Shown here piece after piece: positions 18,249 to 25,918 of a DNA stretch of 42,179 nt. The DNA lies in assembly GCA_028282905.1 (NCBI GenBank), contig JANQGW010000159.1, positions 1 to 42,179 on the forward strand, in the 5' to 3' direction. Origin of the DNA: Sedimentisphaerales bacterium (GTDB lineage: Bacteria; Planctomycetota; Phycisphaerae; Sedimentisphaerales; Anaerohalosphaeraceae). Position numbers and translations under genes: made by a program. The notes below the pieces were generated by a model that ran no database searches, had not been told where the DNA came from, and saw only the letters and a program-made list of their open reading frames with translations. The first letter of the stretch is position 1. Every line of letters starts with the position of its first letter.

Positions 18249-18557
18249 ATGCTTGTCGGACTGCTGACCATCCATATCCATCTGCACGGCATCAGCTCGC
18301 TGAAAGCCAAACGCGGTATCGTCAAGAGCCTCATTGAGCGGCTGCGCAACCGGTTTAATGCCTCGGTCGCCGAAACCGCCGCCCACGACAGCAAACGCCT
18401 CGCCGTCGTTGGCATCTCTGTTATTTCCAATGAAGGCCGTCATCTGGACGAACAGCTCGACAAAATCATCAATTTCATCGTCAACGACGGTCGCTTCATC
18501 GTCGGCCAAATCCAACGTGAAACCTTCACCTCCGACGCCGAACCGCCCCGCCTCTAA
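18249..18557 (+). CDS. DUF503 family protein (YlxP-like)
   Basis: A 102-residue protein starting MLVGLLTIHIHLHGISSLKAKRGIVKSLIERLRNRFNASVAE and containing RLAVVGISVISNEGRHLDEQLDKIINFI, the full-length pattern of DUF503. These small ferredoxin-fold proteins are found widely and are often near ribosome-maturation genes; the function is not established. It begins 2 bases after the SGNH-like gene and may be read with it, although it is a general conserved protein rather than an obvious pathway member. Its end overlaps the convergent M48 protease gene by 4 bases. Confidence 0.88.
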   Translation: MLVGLLTIHIHLHGISSLKAKRGIVKSLIERLRNRFNASVAETAAHDSKRLAVVGISVISNEGRHLDEQLDKIINFIVNDGRFIVGQIQRETFTSDAEPPRL

Positions 18558-19870
18558 ACCGCTACCTTCCGCGTCTGCGGGTGATATTTATCCAAATTGT
18601 CATTGAAGTGTTTGAGGTACTGATCCGCAGGCATCAATTTCATCGTTGAGCTTTCCGGCCCCAAAACATCCAAATAAAACCGCTGCGTCAAGGACTTTGA
18701 CAACTTTGAAAAATCTTTAAACAATACGGAAGCTGCCGCTTTAATTTTACATATCCCGGCCTCCTGCTGACGTTTGGCATGAGCAATCCGGTCTTTTTGT
18801 GACGGATGAGTATCAAACAGCCGTGTATCCGGCTCCAATACCGTATTGATAATATCGTCTTTGTGTTTTGCCAGCATTTCCTTGCCGCGGAGTCGAATCA
18901 GCCCCGGCAAATCCTCACTCATCAGTTGAAAACGGCGAGTCAGCATGGATATGATATATACATTTTCACTAGCTAATCCAGCAACTGAAAGTGTATAGGT
19001 TGAAGATTCAAAAGAAGTCGAACCGGAGACGCGAATTTCATTCAAATCCGCATCGAATTCCATCTGTCGCGACAGGAAATTGCTGATCAGATACCCCAGC
19101 ATCATCAGGAAATACAATACCGTGCGTGTCAAAAAGATGAATAATTTTGTCAATAATAACATCAAGGCCAACATCCCTCCTGTACTGCCGGCGGCCTCCG
19201 AAAGTTTATCATCAAGTGAATGCCCACCATAAACCGCCTGAACAAACCAGTCATTGATACTTTCGATAATATAAGAAAAACGCATTCCGGCACCCTGTGA
19301 GAAATGCCCCATTTCATGCGCAATCACCCCGGCAATCTGCTGAACACTCATTGTCGAAATCAGCGGCAAACCAATCGTCAGCACGAGGTCGTCACCTTTG
19401 ATAAAGCTCAAAAGCCCCCTGCGAAAAGAAGCACAGGCATTGGCCTCCATCATAATATCAATTCGCTTTGGAAACGGCGCGTCAACGGCCTCACAAACTT
19501 TTTCCACCAGCAAATACAGCCCCGGCTCATTTTCCCGGGTAATTGTATAAAGCGGGTCGGGACGCTTTCCAAACCGCGGAATTAACGGCTTAATCATATA
19601 AAAAATCAAGACGCACCCGGCAATCAGCGGGGCAAAATAAAGCACTGCACCAAACCGGGCGTTCATCTCTTTAAAAACAACCGTGCTGTGCGTTGCATGA
19701 TAGAATAACCCAAATCCAATCACCGCGATAATCGAAACGTAAATTACCGGCAGCAGCAGCATAACGACCGAAACCACAAACAATCCCAGTTTATACAAAA
19801 AAGTGGTTTCTACCGGTTCGATCTCTTTGCTGAAAGCCTCTTCAATCTGCTTGGCCAACTCCTCGTTCAT
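18554..19870 (-). CDS. M48 family membrane zinc metalloprotease
   Basis: A 438-residue membrane protein. Two N-terminal hydrophobic segments (about 27-57 and 74-95) are followed by the zinc motif HEMGH (185-189), a further hydrophobic region (about 225-270), and FLSRQMEFDADLNEI, which supplies the third zinc ligand Glu. This is the HtpX/Ste24-like layout of M48 peptidases, although the N-terminal cytosolic stretch and the length exceed classic HtpX. The late FDTHPSQKDRIAHAKRQQ segment is the usual M48 C-terminal 'THP' signature. It probably degrades misfolded membrane proteins or processes envelope proteins. It is a single gene, convergent with DUF503 and preceded by a roughly 200-base gap. 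Confidence 0.9.
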   Translation of the reverse strand: MNEELAKQIEEAFSKEIEPVETTFLYKLGLFVVSVVMLLLPVIYVSIIAVIGFGLFYHATHSTVVFKEMNARFGAVLYFAPLIAGCVLIFYMIKPLIPRFGKRPDPLYTITRENEPGLYLLVEKVCEAVDAPFPKRIDIMMEANACASFRRGLLSFIKGDDLVLTIGLPLISTMSVQQIAGVIAHEMGHFSQGAGMRFSYIIESINDWFVQAVYGGHSLDDKLSEAAGSTGGMLALMLLLTKLFIFLTRTVLYFLMMLGYLISNFLSRQMEFDADLNEIRVSGSTSFESSTYTLSVAGLASENVYIISMLTRRFQLMSEDLPGLIRLRGKEMLAKHKDDIINTVLEPDTRLFDTHPSQKDRIAHAKRQQEAGICKIKAAASVLFKDFSKLSKSLTQRFYLDVLGPESSTMKLMPADQYLKHFNDNLDKYHPQTRKVAV

Positions 19871-19999
19871 AATCCATCTCCTGCCTAATGCTCATCCCAT
19901 TTCTTCGTTAATGATACTCATGCTGTCTTATATAATGACATCGGTAAAGACAGTAGAACCTCTTTAAAACCCAATTGTTGACAGGCACTTTTGATATTC

Positions 20000-20032
20000 T
20001 AATCCGCGTTGATTAGTGTCCATCTGTGGTTC
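20000..20032 (+). repeat. Short-period intergenic repeat, family D copy 1 (compact)
   Basis: The stretch reads AATCCGCG... then AGTGTCCATCTGTGGTTC, a shortened and diverged version of the copies at about 22675 and 29373. Like them it lies 3' of a minus-strand gene, here the YkgJ-like gene. The rest of the 199-base gap (19871-20069) shows no gene. Confidence 0.5.
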
Positions 20033-20069
20033 TTTTTTCGGCGTCTTCGGTGTCCTCGGCGGTTAAATT

Positions 20070-20591
20070 CTACAGTTCATCCAGCAATTTCCGCAGTTCA
20101 ATCCGTGTTTCCGGCATGAGATTCAACTCCGGGTGCGCCTCGATAAACGCAATATTCAGCCGGGCCAGTTTTTCGTTGATCTCATCCATGTTCAGCGTAT
20201 TGTCCGGACCGAAAGCGAGATCATCAGATTCCGTAAAGTTTTTCTCACAGAACATCACACCCCAGCCGGGCGGATCGGTCTCGTCATGCCAGTACACCAG
20301 CGGCAGGCCGTGCGTCCGGCAGATAACGGGGCGAAACGGATAAATCGCACACAGTCCGTCCTTCAAAAACCCGCACCCGGCCGCCTCGTCAAACGCCGGC
20401 TTTTTCCAGCCGCACCGCTTCATCTCATCCAATATCGAATAAAACTCCACCGGCCAAACCGACAAATTTAAACAGCATCCACAGCACCCCTTTTGGCAGG
20501 CCATGTGGTCGCTGTGACCGCTTTCCAGAACAGTTGCTTTTTGGTCCACCTGGATACGTAATTGTCGATATTGCTCAATTGGATTATTCAT
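20070..20591 (-). CDS. YkgJ family cysteine cluster protein
   Basis: A 173-residue cytoplasmic protein. The N-terminal cysteine group C32-QKG-CC-G-CC and the later CGFLKDGLCAIYPFRPVICRTHGLPLVYW are the YkgJ/PF03692 signature: CxIYxxRPxxCR, cysteines proposed to bind zinc or an Fe-S cluster. The function of the family is not settled; proposals include a metal-binding or oxidoreductase role. It stands alone on the minus strand, divergent from the nickel superoxide dismutase gene, with a 288-base gap between them in which I see no other gene. Confidence 0.9.
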   Translation of the reverse strand: MNNPIEQYRQLRIQVDQKATVLESGHSDHMACQKGCCGCCLNLSVWPVEFYSILDEMKRCGWKKPAFDEAAGCGFLKDGLCAIYPFRPVICRTHGLPLVYWHDETDPPGWGVMFCEKNFTESDDLAFGPDNTLNMDEINEKLARLNIAFIEAHPELNLMPETRIELRKLLDEL

Positions 20592-20879
20592 AACTCATAT
20601 TAGTATATACTCAATATTTCTTTTTACCATCTTTTTTTCCTCGCGACACCCGCTCATTCGGTTTTCAGTCATCCGCTCCAGATAGCGGCAGCAAGATCGA
20701 ACTGACAGCAGATTACGGTAATACCAGTGAACATCTTTTCCATGACTATCGTATATTAGGCAATTACGATTTCTTTTCCAGAAATCAATCATGCTGTTTA
20801 AACACCAAAGGCAAAAATGCCCGTTTCTACAGTAAACACAAAACGTCGAATAAACAATCATTTTGAAAGGATGTGGACA

Positions 20880-21344
20880 ATGCGAAAACAGTTAGCGATT
20901 GGTTTGGGAGCAGGTTTGATGGTATTGCTTATTGCCTGTCCGATTGTGTTCTCACACTGCGAAATCCCCTGCGGCATCTATGACGACCCAATGCGGTTTG
21001 ACATGATCGCCGAACATATCACGACAATTGAAAAATCCATGACTCAGATTATTGCACTTGAGCAGAATAAAGAACCGAATAACAATCAACTGGTTCGCTG
21101 GATTAAGAATAAAGAAACACATGCCGATGCGTTGGCTGAGATTGTCACGCAGTATTTTATGACACAGCGTATCAAGCCCGTTGACAAAATGGACAAACAG
21201 GGCTATTCAAAATACGTCCAGCAGTTGACGAACCTGCATCAAATGCTGGTGTATTCGATGAAATGCAAGCAAACTACAAACCTTGAGAATGTTGAAAAAC
21301 TCAAAGACCTCTTAAAGCAGTTCAAAGAACTGTACGACTCATAA
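20880..21344 (+). CDS. sodN: Nickel-type superoxide dismutase with Sec-type signal peptide
   Basis: A 154-residue protein. After a basic start and hydrophobic core (residues 5-19), the sequence reads VFS-HCEIPCGIYDDP. This is the nickel-hook motif H-C-x-x-P-C-G-x-Y of NiSOD: His26, Cys27 and Cys31 would be the Ni ligands His1, Cys2 and Cys6, and Tyr34 is Tyr9. The rest is a helical bundle of NiSOD length (about 129 residues) with the expected ITTIEKSMTQI, HADALAEIVTQYF and LHQMLVYSMK segments. Classical NiSOD has a short propeptide removed by SodX. Here the motif directly follows a signal peptide with a plausible V-F-S signal peptidase I site, so cleavage would itself create the N-terminal histidine and the enzyme would be periplasmic. 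The ATG at 20880 has AAGGA 8 bases upstream. No sodX is adjacent. Confidence 0.88.
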   Translation: MRKQLAIGLGAGLMVLLIACPIVFSHCEIPCGIYDDPMRFDMIAEHITTIEKSMTQIIALEQNKEPNNNQLVRWIKNKETHADALAEIVTQYFMTQRIKPVDKMDKQGYSKYVQQLTNLHQMLVYSMKCKQTTNLENVEKLKDLLKQFKELYDS

Positions 21345-21346
21345 TC

Positions 21347-21386
21347 TTCCGGCTCAAGTATCGGCCTGCCCCGACCAGAAGCCGAA
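21347..21386 (+). terminator. Possible hairpin terminator between convergent genes
   Basis: TTCCGGCT (21347-21354) pairs, with one bulge, with AAGCCGAA (21379-21386). TCGG (21361-21364) pairs with CCGA (21371-21374) inside it. It sits directly after the NiSOD stop, before the convergent hypothetical gene. There is no good T tract, so the call is weak. Confidence 0.3.
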
Positions 21387-21407
21387 TAAGATAAAATCTT
21401 GAATTGG

Positions 21408-22238
21408 TCATTCTTTCCAGCTTGTATATTCAAATATTTTTCTGATATATTTACAGGTATCGCTGTCTCTGTGATTTTGATGCTTTGTTAGATAATCAAT
21501 CAATTCATTAATTGTTTCAGATTTATTTGAGAATCCTTTTTCTTGAATCTCTAATAGCCATCTTGCAATCTTCTGAACCTCACAGTTGGGATGCAACAGT
21601 CCCTTTTTCAAGATATCCGGCTTCAAGCAACGTGGCTCATAGTCAAGCGTAATACTTTCACCTTGTGTGTGATTTTTTAAATACTCAACAGACTCCAGAT
21701 GCTTGTGATACTCTTCGACAACAAGGAAAATCAACCAGATAACATCAGATTCGGTCAACTCGCCCTTTTCTTCAAGAAGAATAAATGGCGAAAACTCGGC
21801 ATCTCCATATTCTTCATAAAACTGTTCATTTTCAATATCATAAACAAAAGCAATATTGTCAAATGAGCCTATCATAAATACATTTCCATTCGAAGCCAGA
21901 TACAAAGAACCTTTTCTTTTTAGACTTGATGTGTCTGGTCTGACCACCGTCATAAAACTGGAGGTTGTATTTGTCTGCCCCAAGTCTTCAAAGGATTTAT
22001 CATCCCAAATATTTTTTGTTCTGATAAGTTTTGTTTTGGGATCCTGCATCAAACCATCTTCATACATGACACAATAAGTATATCCATCCGGCCCCTCAAT
22101 GGCTTCACCTTTGCCCCAGCCGCCTTCCCACATCGTTTCTAACGAATATAGAAATCCCGCTCCTGCAGCCAACAAGATGCCAACGCTCAAAAGCGACCAC
22201 AGAACAATACTGGCTAATCTAATCGTAGAGTTTTTCAT
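21408..22238 (-). CDS. Hypothetical membrane-anchored protein
   Basis: A 276-residue protein that I do not recognise. It has one N-terminal membrane segment (IVLWSLLSVGILLAAGAGFLY). The middle is beta-rich (GPDGYTYCVMYEDGL, GSLYLASNGNVFMIGSFDNIAFVYD). The C-terminal helical part, around HPNCEVQKIARWLLEIQEKG, recalls a HEAT-like helix pair. Its ATG overlaps the stop of the upstream membrane protein gene by 4 bases, so the two form an operon. Both are noticeably richer in A+T than their neighbours, which would fit horizontal acquisition. Confidence 0.7.
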   Translation of the reverse strand: MKNSTIRLASIVLWSLLSVGILLAAGAGFLYSLETMWEGGWGKGEAIEGPDGYTYCVMYEDGLMQDPKTKLIRTKNIWDDKSFEDLGQTNTTSSFMTVVRPDTSSLKRKGSLYLASNGNVFMIGSFDNIAFVYDIENEQFYEEYGDAEFSPFILLEEKGELTESDVIWLIFLVVEEYHKHLESVEYLKNHTQGESITLDYEPRCLKPDILKKGLLHPNCEVQKIARWLLEIQEKGFSNKSETINELIDYLTKHQNHRDSDTCKYIRKIFEYTSWKE

Positions 22239-22663
22239 TGTTGTACTTCCATTGTCTGTTCGACAGTTACACTTCTGTCTTCATCAACTTCCTGATGTAT
22301 TTTAATTAGACCAACTATTGAAGAAATTGCCACTATCCAAATGACAACAAATCCGGTAAGGAATGATGTCAAAGCATAGATATAAGGTTTTTTCGCTGTC
22401 ACTCCGGCTCTCAACAGACTAATAAAAGAAGCTAAGCCCATAATTGAAAAAAAGAGCACAATGAAAGGAAAAAAACAACCTACTTCTCCAACAAATGAAT
22501 TAATTTTACCTGAAACACTGTTCCCATAACCCAATATTCTTTCGATAATGTTGGCAGCAAAACTTAAGCAAACAATTCCAACCCCAATCAAAAAGAAGAT
22601 AAAACTAATTTTTGCATTCGAGATTGCCCCACTGCCTTGTTCAGACGATTCTTTTATACTCAT
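22235..22663 (-). CDS. Hypothetical small multi-pass membrane protein
   Basis: A 142-residue protein with three hydrophobic segments (FIFFLIGVGIVCLSFAA, FFPFIVLFFSIMGLASFISLL and ALTSFLTGFVVIWIVAISSIVGLI) and an acidic C-terminal tail. No family is recognised. The start is the ATG at 22663; a TTG two codons earlier is also open. It is translationally coupled (ATGA overlap) to the following hypothetical gene, so the pair probably works together. The region is AT-rich compared with the flanking carbohydrate genes. Confidence 0.65.
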   Translation of the reverse strand: MSIKESSEQGSGAISNAKISFIFFLIGVGIVCLSFAANIIERILGYGNSVSGKINSFVGEVGCFFPFIVLFFSIMGLASFISLLRAGVTAKKPYIYALTSFLTGFVVIWIVAISSIVGLIKIHQEVDEDRSVTVEQTMEVQQ

Positions 22664-22672
22664 ACACAATCC

Positions 22673-22735
22673 ATTTAATCCGCGAAATCCGCGGTTTTAT
22701 TTTCATTCGTGTTTATTCGTGTCCATTCGTGGTTC
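22673..22735 (+). repeat. Short-period intergenic repeat, family D copy 2
   Basis: Two modules are seen: AATCCGCGAAATCCGCGG, followed by ATTCGTGTTT-ATTCGTGTCC-ATTCGTGGTTC with a 10-base period. The copy at 29373-29443 has the same modules in the opposite order. This one lies 6 bases beyond the stop of the minus-strand GH130 gene. Confidence 0.8.
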
Positions 22736-22740
22736 AAAAA

Positions 22741-23679
22741 TCACATCGGCGGTCGACTGTGGGTCAGGCACAGGTCCACCAACTCGTCAATCACCGCTGT
22801 TCCGGCGCACATAACGGTATCGGCCGCGCCCCAGTAGAGTTTGAGCGTGCCGTCGTCTTCGGGGACCGCCGCACAGGTAAAGACCACATTATGCACATAG
22901 CCGACCAGTTCCCACGGATCTTCCGGCGTCAGAATCCACCGATCCGAAACACCGAGTATCGTCGCCGGGTCATCCAGCTTGTGCAGGCACACACCGAGCC
23001 GGTACACGCTGCCGTCCATCGTCGGAAAAACGCCATGATAGATATTCAGCCAGCCCTTTTCGTGCTTGATCGGCGGCGCGCCGGGTCCGATCTTCATTTC
23101 GTCCCAGTGATACGTCACAGGCTTCATAATCACCTTTGAATCACCCCAGTGTACCAAATCCGGCGAATACTCGCACCAGATCGACCACGGGCTGATATCC
23201 GAGTGCGGCCGGTCCAACTTCACATACCGCCCGTTAATCTTTTCCGGAAACAGCACGGTATTGCGGTAGTCGGCCTGCGTAATAAACGCCACCCGCTCAA
23301 TATTGACAAAATCCGTCGTCCGTGCCAGCCCGATCCGCACGCCGTGCTTCGAATACGCACTGTAAGTAATGTAATACGCCCCATCATCCAGCGGGTTAAT
23401 CCGCGGGTCTTCCACACCAAAGGTCTCATACTCAGCAAAATCGCCCTCCTGACTCGGCGTCATAAACGGCTCCGGATCGACGGTAAAGTTAAACCCGTCC
23501 TCACTGACCGCCTTGCCGATAATCGACCGCCCCGTATCCAGATGCGAACGAAACAGCATGATGTACTGCCCGTTAAATTTCACCACGCCGGCATTATGAA
23601 CCGTTTCAACCTTATACGGCACATCCGCTTTCGTCAAAATCGGATTGCCCTCATATCGAGTCACAAATTCTTTTCGCAT
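22741..23679 (-). CDS. Glycoside hydrolase family 130 beta-mannoside phosphorylase
   Basis: A 312-residue five-bladed beta-propeller enzyme. The start is typical of GH130 (YEGNPILTKADVP). Further motifs are MLFRSHLDTGRS, GVEDPRI with the candidate catalytic Asp91, KIGPGAPPI, the YHG loop (LNIYHGVF) and the closing LKLYWGAADTV. GH130 enzymes phosphorolyse beta-1,2- or beta-1,4-mannosides, giving mannose 1-phosphate. The length and lack of a signal peptide indicate a cytoplasmic phosphorylase. A GT4 glycosyltransferase lies about 3 kb away on the same strand; GH130 and GT4 genes are often neighbours. The precise mannoside cannot be determined from the sequence alone. Confidence 0.92.
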   Translation of the reverse strand: MRKEFVTRYEGNPILTKADVPYKVETVHNAGVVKFNGQYIMLFRSHLDTGRSIIGKAVSEDGFNFTVDPEPFMTPSQEGDFAEYETFGVEDPRINPLDDGAYYITYSAYSKHGVRIGLARTTDFVNIERVAFITQADYRNTVLFPEKINGRYVKLDRPHSDISPWSIWCEYSPDLVHWGDSKVIMKPVTYHWDEMKIGPGAPPIKHEKGWLNIYHGVFPTMDGSVYRLGVCLHKLDDPATILGVSDRWILTPEDPWELVGYVHNVVFTCAAVPEDDGTLKLYWGAADTVMCAGTAVIDELVDLCLTHSRPPM

Positions 23680-23694
23680 AGTCTTTTCTCCCGC

Positions 23695-23723
23695 TTAATC
23701 CCCACAACCTGTTGCGGGGGTTG
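23695..23723 (+). repeat. REP-like hairpin copy R1 (degenerate)
   Basis: TTAATCCCCACAACCTGTTG followed by CGGGGGTTG folds into CCCC-A-CAAC / GTTG-C-GGGG with one A-C mismatch. It is in the same orientation as copy R3 next to the transposase and lies in the gap between the GH130 and ferritin-like genes. Confidence 0.75.
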
Positions 23724-23763
23724 TTTTACGTTCCGTATCATGCCTTACCACATGAGTAATCTA

Positions 23764-24297
23764 CTACGCACCGCCCTCGCGTGCAACGAATCCCTGCGTA
23801 TTCAACCCGGTCGCCGAAGACGTCCCGGCAATCCGTGCCAGATACGCCGAACCAAGCTTTTCCACATGACCGGCAACACTGTCAAAATAGTTGAAATGAA
23901 CCTGTTCTTCGTCAATCACATCTTCAAACAGTTTCATACTGATACTGTCACCACTCTCGCGGCAAACCAGCAAGAATTCATTATAAACGGCAATCGTATC
24001 GTCTTCCAGCCCGGCATCGAATGGAAAAACGGCTTCGACGTCCTGGCCCTTTGTCACCGGCCCGGCTAAATCCGTCGTCGGCTCGCCGCCGAGTTCCTTG
24101 ATGCGCTCGGCAAACATCTCCGCATGACGCATTTCATCGATGCCAATCAATTTAATCTTGCCCGCCAGTTCGCCGTAATCCATATCATCCAGTCCGTAAT
24201 GCTGATTCATATACTGGCTGATCGCCTGCAGCTCCATCGAACGAGCTTTGTTCAAAACCTCAATAACCTTTTGTTTGGCCTCTTTTGCTGAACTCAT
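23764..24297 (-). CDS. Ferritin-like (bacterioferritin/Dps-type) diiron protein
   Basis: A 177-residue, mostly helical protein. SMELQAISQYMNQHY and the motif DEMRHAEMF (about residues 54-62) provide the first Glu and the Glu-x-x-His diiron ligands. DEEQVHFNYFDSV in the fourth helix gives the second set. These are the ligands of bacterioferritin-like ferritins, which oxidise and store iron. The last ~20 residues (GTSSATGLNTQGFVAREGG) form a Gly/Ser/Thr-rich tail beyond the four-helix core. Its stop lies 84 bases before the GH130 start, with a REP hairpin between, so the two are probably independent. Confidence 0.85.
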   Translation of the reverse strand: MSSAKEAKQKVIEVLNKARSMELQAISQYMNQHYGLDDMDYGELAGKIKLIGIDEMRHAEMFAERIKELGGEPTTDLAGPVTKGQDVEAVFPFDAGLEDDTIAVYNEFLLVCRESGDSISMKLFEDVIDEEQVHFNYFDSVAGHVEKLGSAYLARIAGTSSATGLNTQGFVAREGGA

Positions 24298-24336
24298 AAT
24301 TCTCTCCCTTACACATGGTTCCAGTCAACATTTCAC

Positions 24337-24392
24337 CCGTTAGCCCCCGCAACCTGCTATCGCTTTATTCTCTATCAGCAGGCTCCTAACGG
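24337..24392 (-). repeat. REP-derived inverted repeat R2 overlapping the pectate lyase stop
   Basis: CCGTTAG (24337-24343) pairs with CTAACGG (24386-24392), and CCTGCT (24353-24358) with AGCAGG (24377-24382). The left arm contains TTAGCCCCCGCAACCTG, identical to the 5' half of REP copy R3, but the right half of the REP is replaced. It can act as the transcription end of the pectate lyase gene. Confidence 0.6.
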
Positions 24393-25828
24393 TTAATCGA
24401 TTCTGTTTTACTTCGCAACAGATATTCACTGAGCAACTCAACATTTTCACAAAACACAGCACTGGACAGATAAGGCTCATTCAGTTTAAACTTTGCCTGA
24501 CCTTGAAGCTTTTTGCCTTCATAAATACTGACCCAGCGTCCCTGTTCGTCCATCGCCTTAAGAATACCCCGAACCTTGCCGGCAAGTTCATCATAATCCG
24601 GTTTTTTATCCATTGCCGAAGCATCACGCCTCAAGGCCGTATATTCAGCCTTAATTTCATCCAATTTTGAACTTATCTTCCACGCATAATGGCCCGGCAG
24701 CCCCGCATCATCATACGTCAGGAAATACGACTTTCCCTCTCGCCGCATATACAGCGGTCTGTTAGTCTTTAATTCATAAAACCGGGCCAATTGACCATCC
24801 GGCAGCAGAGACCGTTTCAGACACACCAGTGCCGGCGGTATCGGCTTTAAATACTTCGGGTCTTTCGTGATACTGTATATCCGCATCAGCGTCAAAATCA
24901 CCTCCTGCGTTTCATCACTGGCAATCGCCGCCGGCTCAAATTTTCTGGCCCATATCGGAACCATCGCATAGTTATACTGTTGACACCATCCCGGCTGCGG
25001 TTCGGGCATCTGTGCTAAAAGCAAAAAGTTCCCCAGCCTTTTCAGGGCCACCAAATAGCGCCGATCTTCATAGATACGCCAGGCATCATTCAGCGTCTCC
25101 ACAAGGTATCCGCACACATTATCATTCAGCGTGTACATATCCCAGTAATTCTTAATACGCCCTTCCGTTCGCCAGTCATACGCAGGATATTTCGCCTTCA
25201 ATACCGGCTGACGGTCAACCGGCCCGGTCCAGACCTGCGGAAACCCACCATTGGCAAACTGAGCGGCCAGAATACTGTCCAGCGCATAGCTTGCCGCTTC
25301 GTGAATTTTTTGATTCTGAAATCCTAATGCCTTGTCAACATTCATCAGCAACTGAACGGCGGATTGACTCTGGCCGTCATCAAAGGAGGAGTTATTTTTG
25401 CCGCCGCCTTTGCCGTTGCGGTACTGAGAAACGCGTCCCTTGGGATCAAAATCAATTAAATTAGTCCATCCGCCGGACTTGAGCTGTCCGTAAACTAATG
25501 CCTCGGCGGCCTCCTGAGCCGCCTTCAGGTAGAAACTCTCCCCGGTCGCCTCAAACGCCTTCAAAAACGCCATTCCCACCGTCGGCGTCCCCGGCGGCTC
25601 TACCCAAACCTGGTCATGCGTCGCCGGCCCCTCGCCCCACCGCTGTTTCAAATCAAGACTGTAGTGATAAACATACCCTCCGAGCGAAGCAACGCGGCCG
25701 TAATAAAACTCACTCGCTTTACGCAATCCCTCCGAAGCCTCCCGTTGCAAGTGAATATCCTGTTCAGCACAAAACCCGGAACTCACAAGCAGTCCGGTTA
25801 TAAGCCCAAAAACAATCCATTTCTTCAT
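24386..25828 (-). CDS. Secreted pectate lyase, polysaccharide lyase family 10
   Basis: A 480-residue protein with a signal peptide (KKWIVFGLITGLLVSSGFCA). The mature part follows the PL10 alpha/alpha-toroid pattern: YYGRVASLGGYVYHYSLDL, WVEPPGTPTVGMAFL, GGWTNLIDFDPKG, FDDGQSQSAVQLL and TLNDNVCGYLVE. An aromatic segment WCQQYNYAMVPIWARKFEPAAI follows. PL10 enzymes cleave polygalacturonate by beta-elimination; here it would supply unsaturated oligouronides in the periplasm or outside. The C-terminal ~100 residues after the toroid contain a lysine-rich helical stretch. I chose the ATG at 25828 because translation there begins the signal peptide; the upstream frame encodes a non-signal leader. 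Confidence 0.9.
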   Translation of the reverse strand: MKKWIVFGLITGLLVSSGFCAEQDIHLQREASEGLRKASEFYYGRVASLGGYVYHYSLDLKQRWGEGPATHDQVWVEPPGTPTVGMAFLKAFEATGESFYLKAAQEAAEALVYGQLKSGGWTNLIDFDPKGRVSQYRNGKGGGKNNSSFDDGQSQSAVQLLMNVDKALGFQNQKIHEAASYALDSILAAQFANGGFPQVWTGPVDRQPVLKAKYPAYDWRTEGRIKNYWDMYTLNDNVCGYLVETLNDAWRIYEDRRYLVALKRLGNFLLLAQMPEPQPGWCQQYNYAMVPIWARKFEPAAIASDETQEVILTLMRIYSITKDPKYLKPIPPALVCLKRSLLPDGQLARFYELKTNRPLYMRREGKSYFLTYDDAGLPGHYAWKISSKLDEIKAEYTALRRDASAMDKKPDYDELAGKVRGILKAMDEQGRWVSIYEGKKLQGQAKFKLNEPYLSSAVFCENVELLSEYLLRSKTESINR

Positions 25829-25886
25829 AATATAAAACACCCCGTCTTTCCTGACAGAAACTCTTTTCACAGAATCATTTCTCCCG

Positions 25887-25918
25887 CTTAGCCCCCGCAA
25901 CCTGTTGCGGGGGTTTAG
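25887..25918 (+). repeat. REP hairpin copy R3, downstream boundary of the transposase
   Basis: CCCCCGCAAC (25892-25901) and GTTGCGGGGG (25904-25913) form a perfect 10-base inverted repeat around CT, flanked by CTTAG and TTTAG. It ends immediately before the transposase stop codon. Copy R4 on the other side of the gene is in inverted orientation. Confidence 0.9.
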
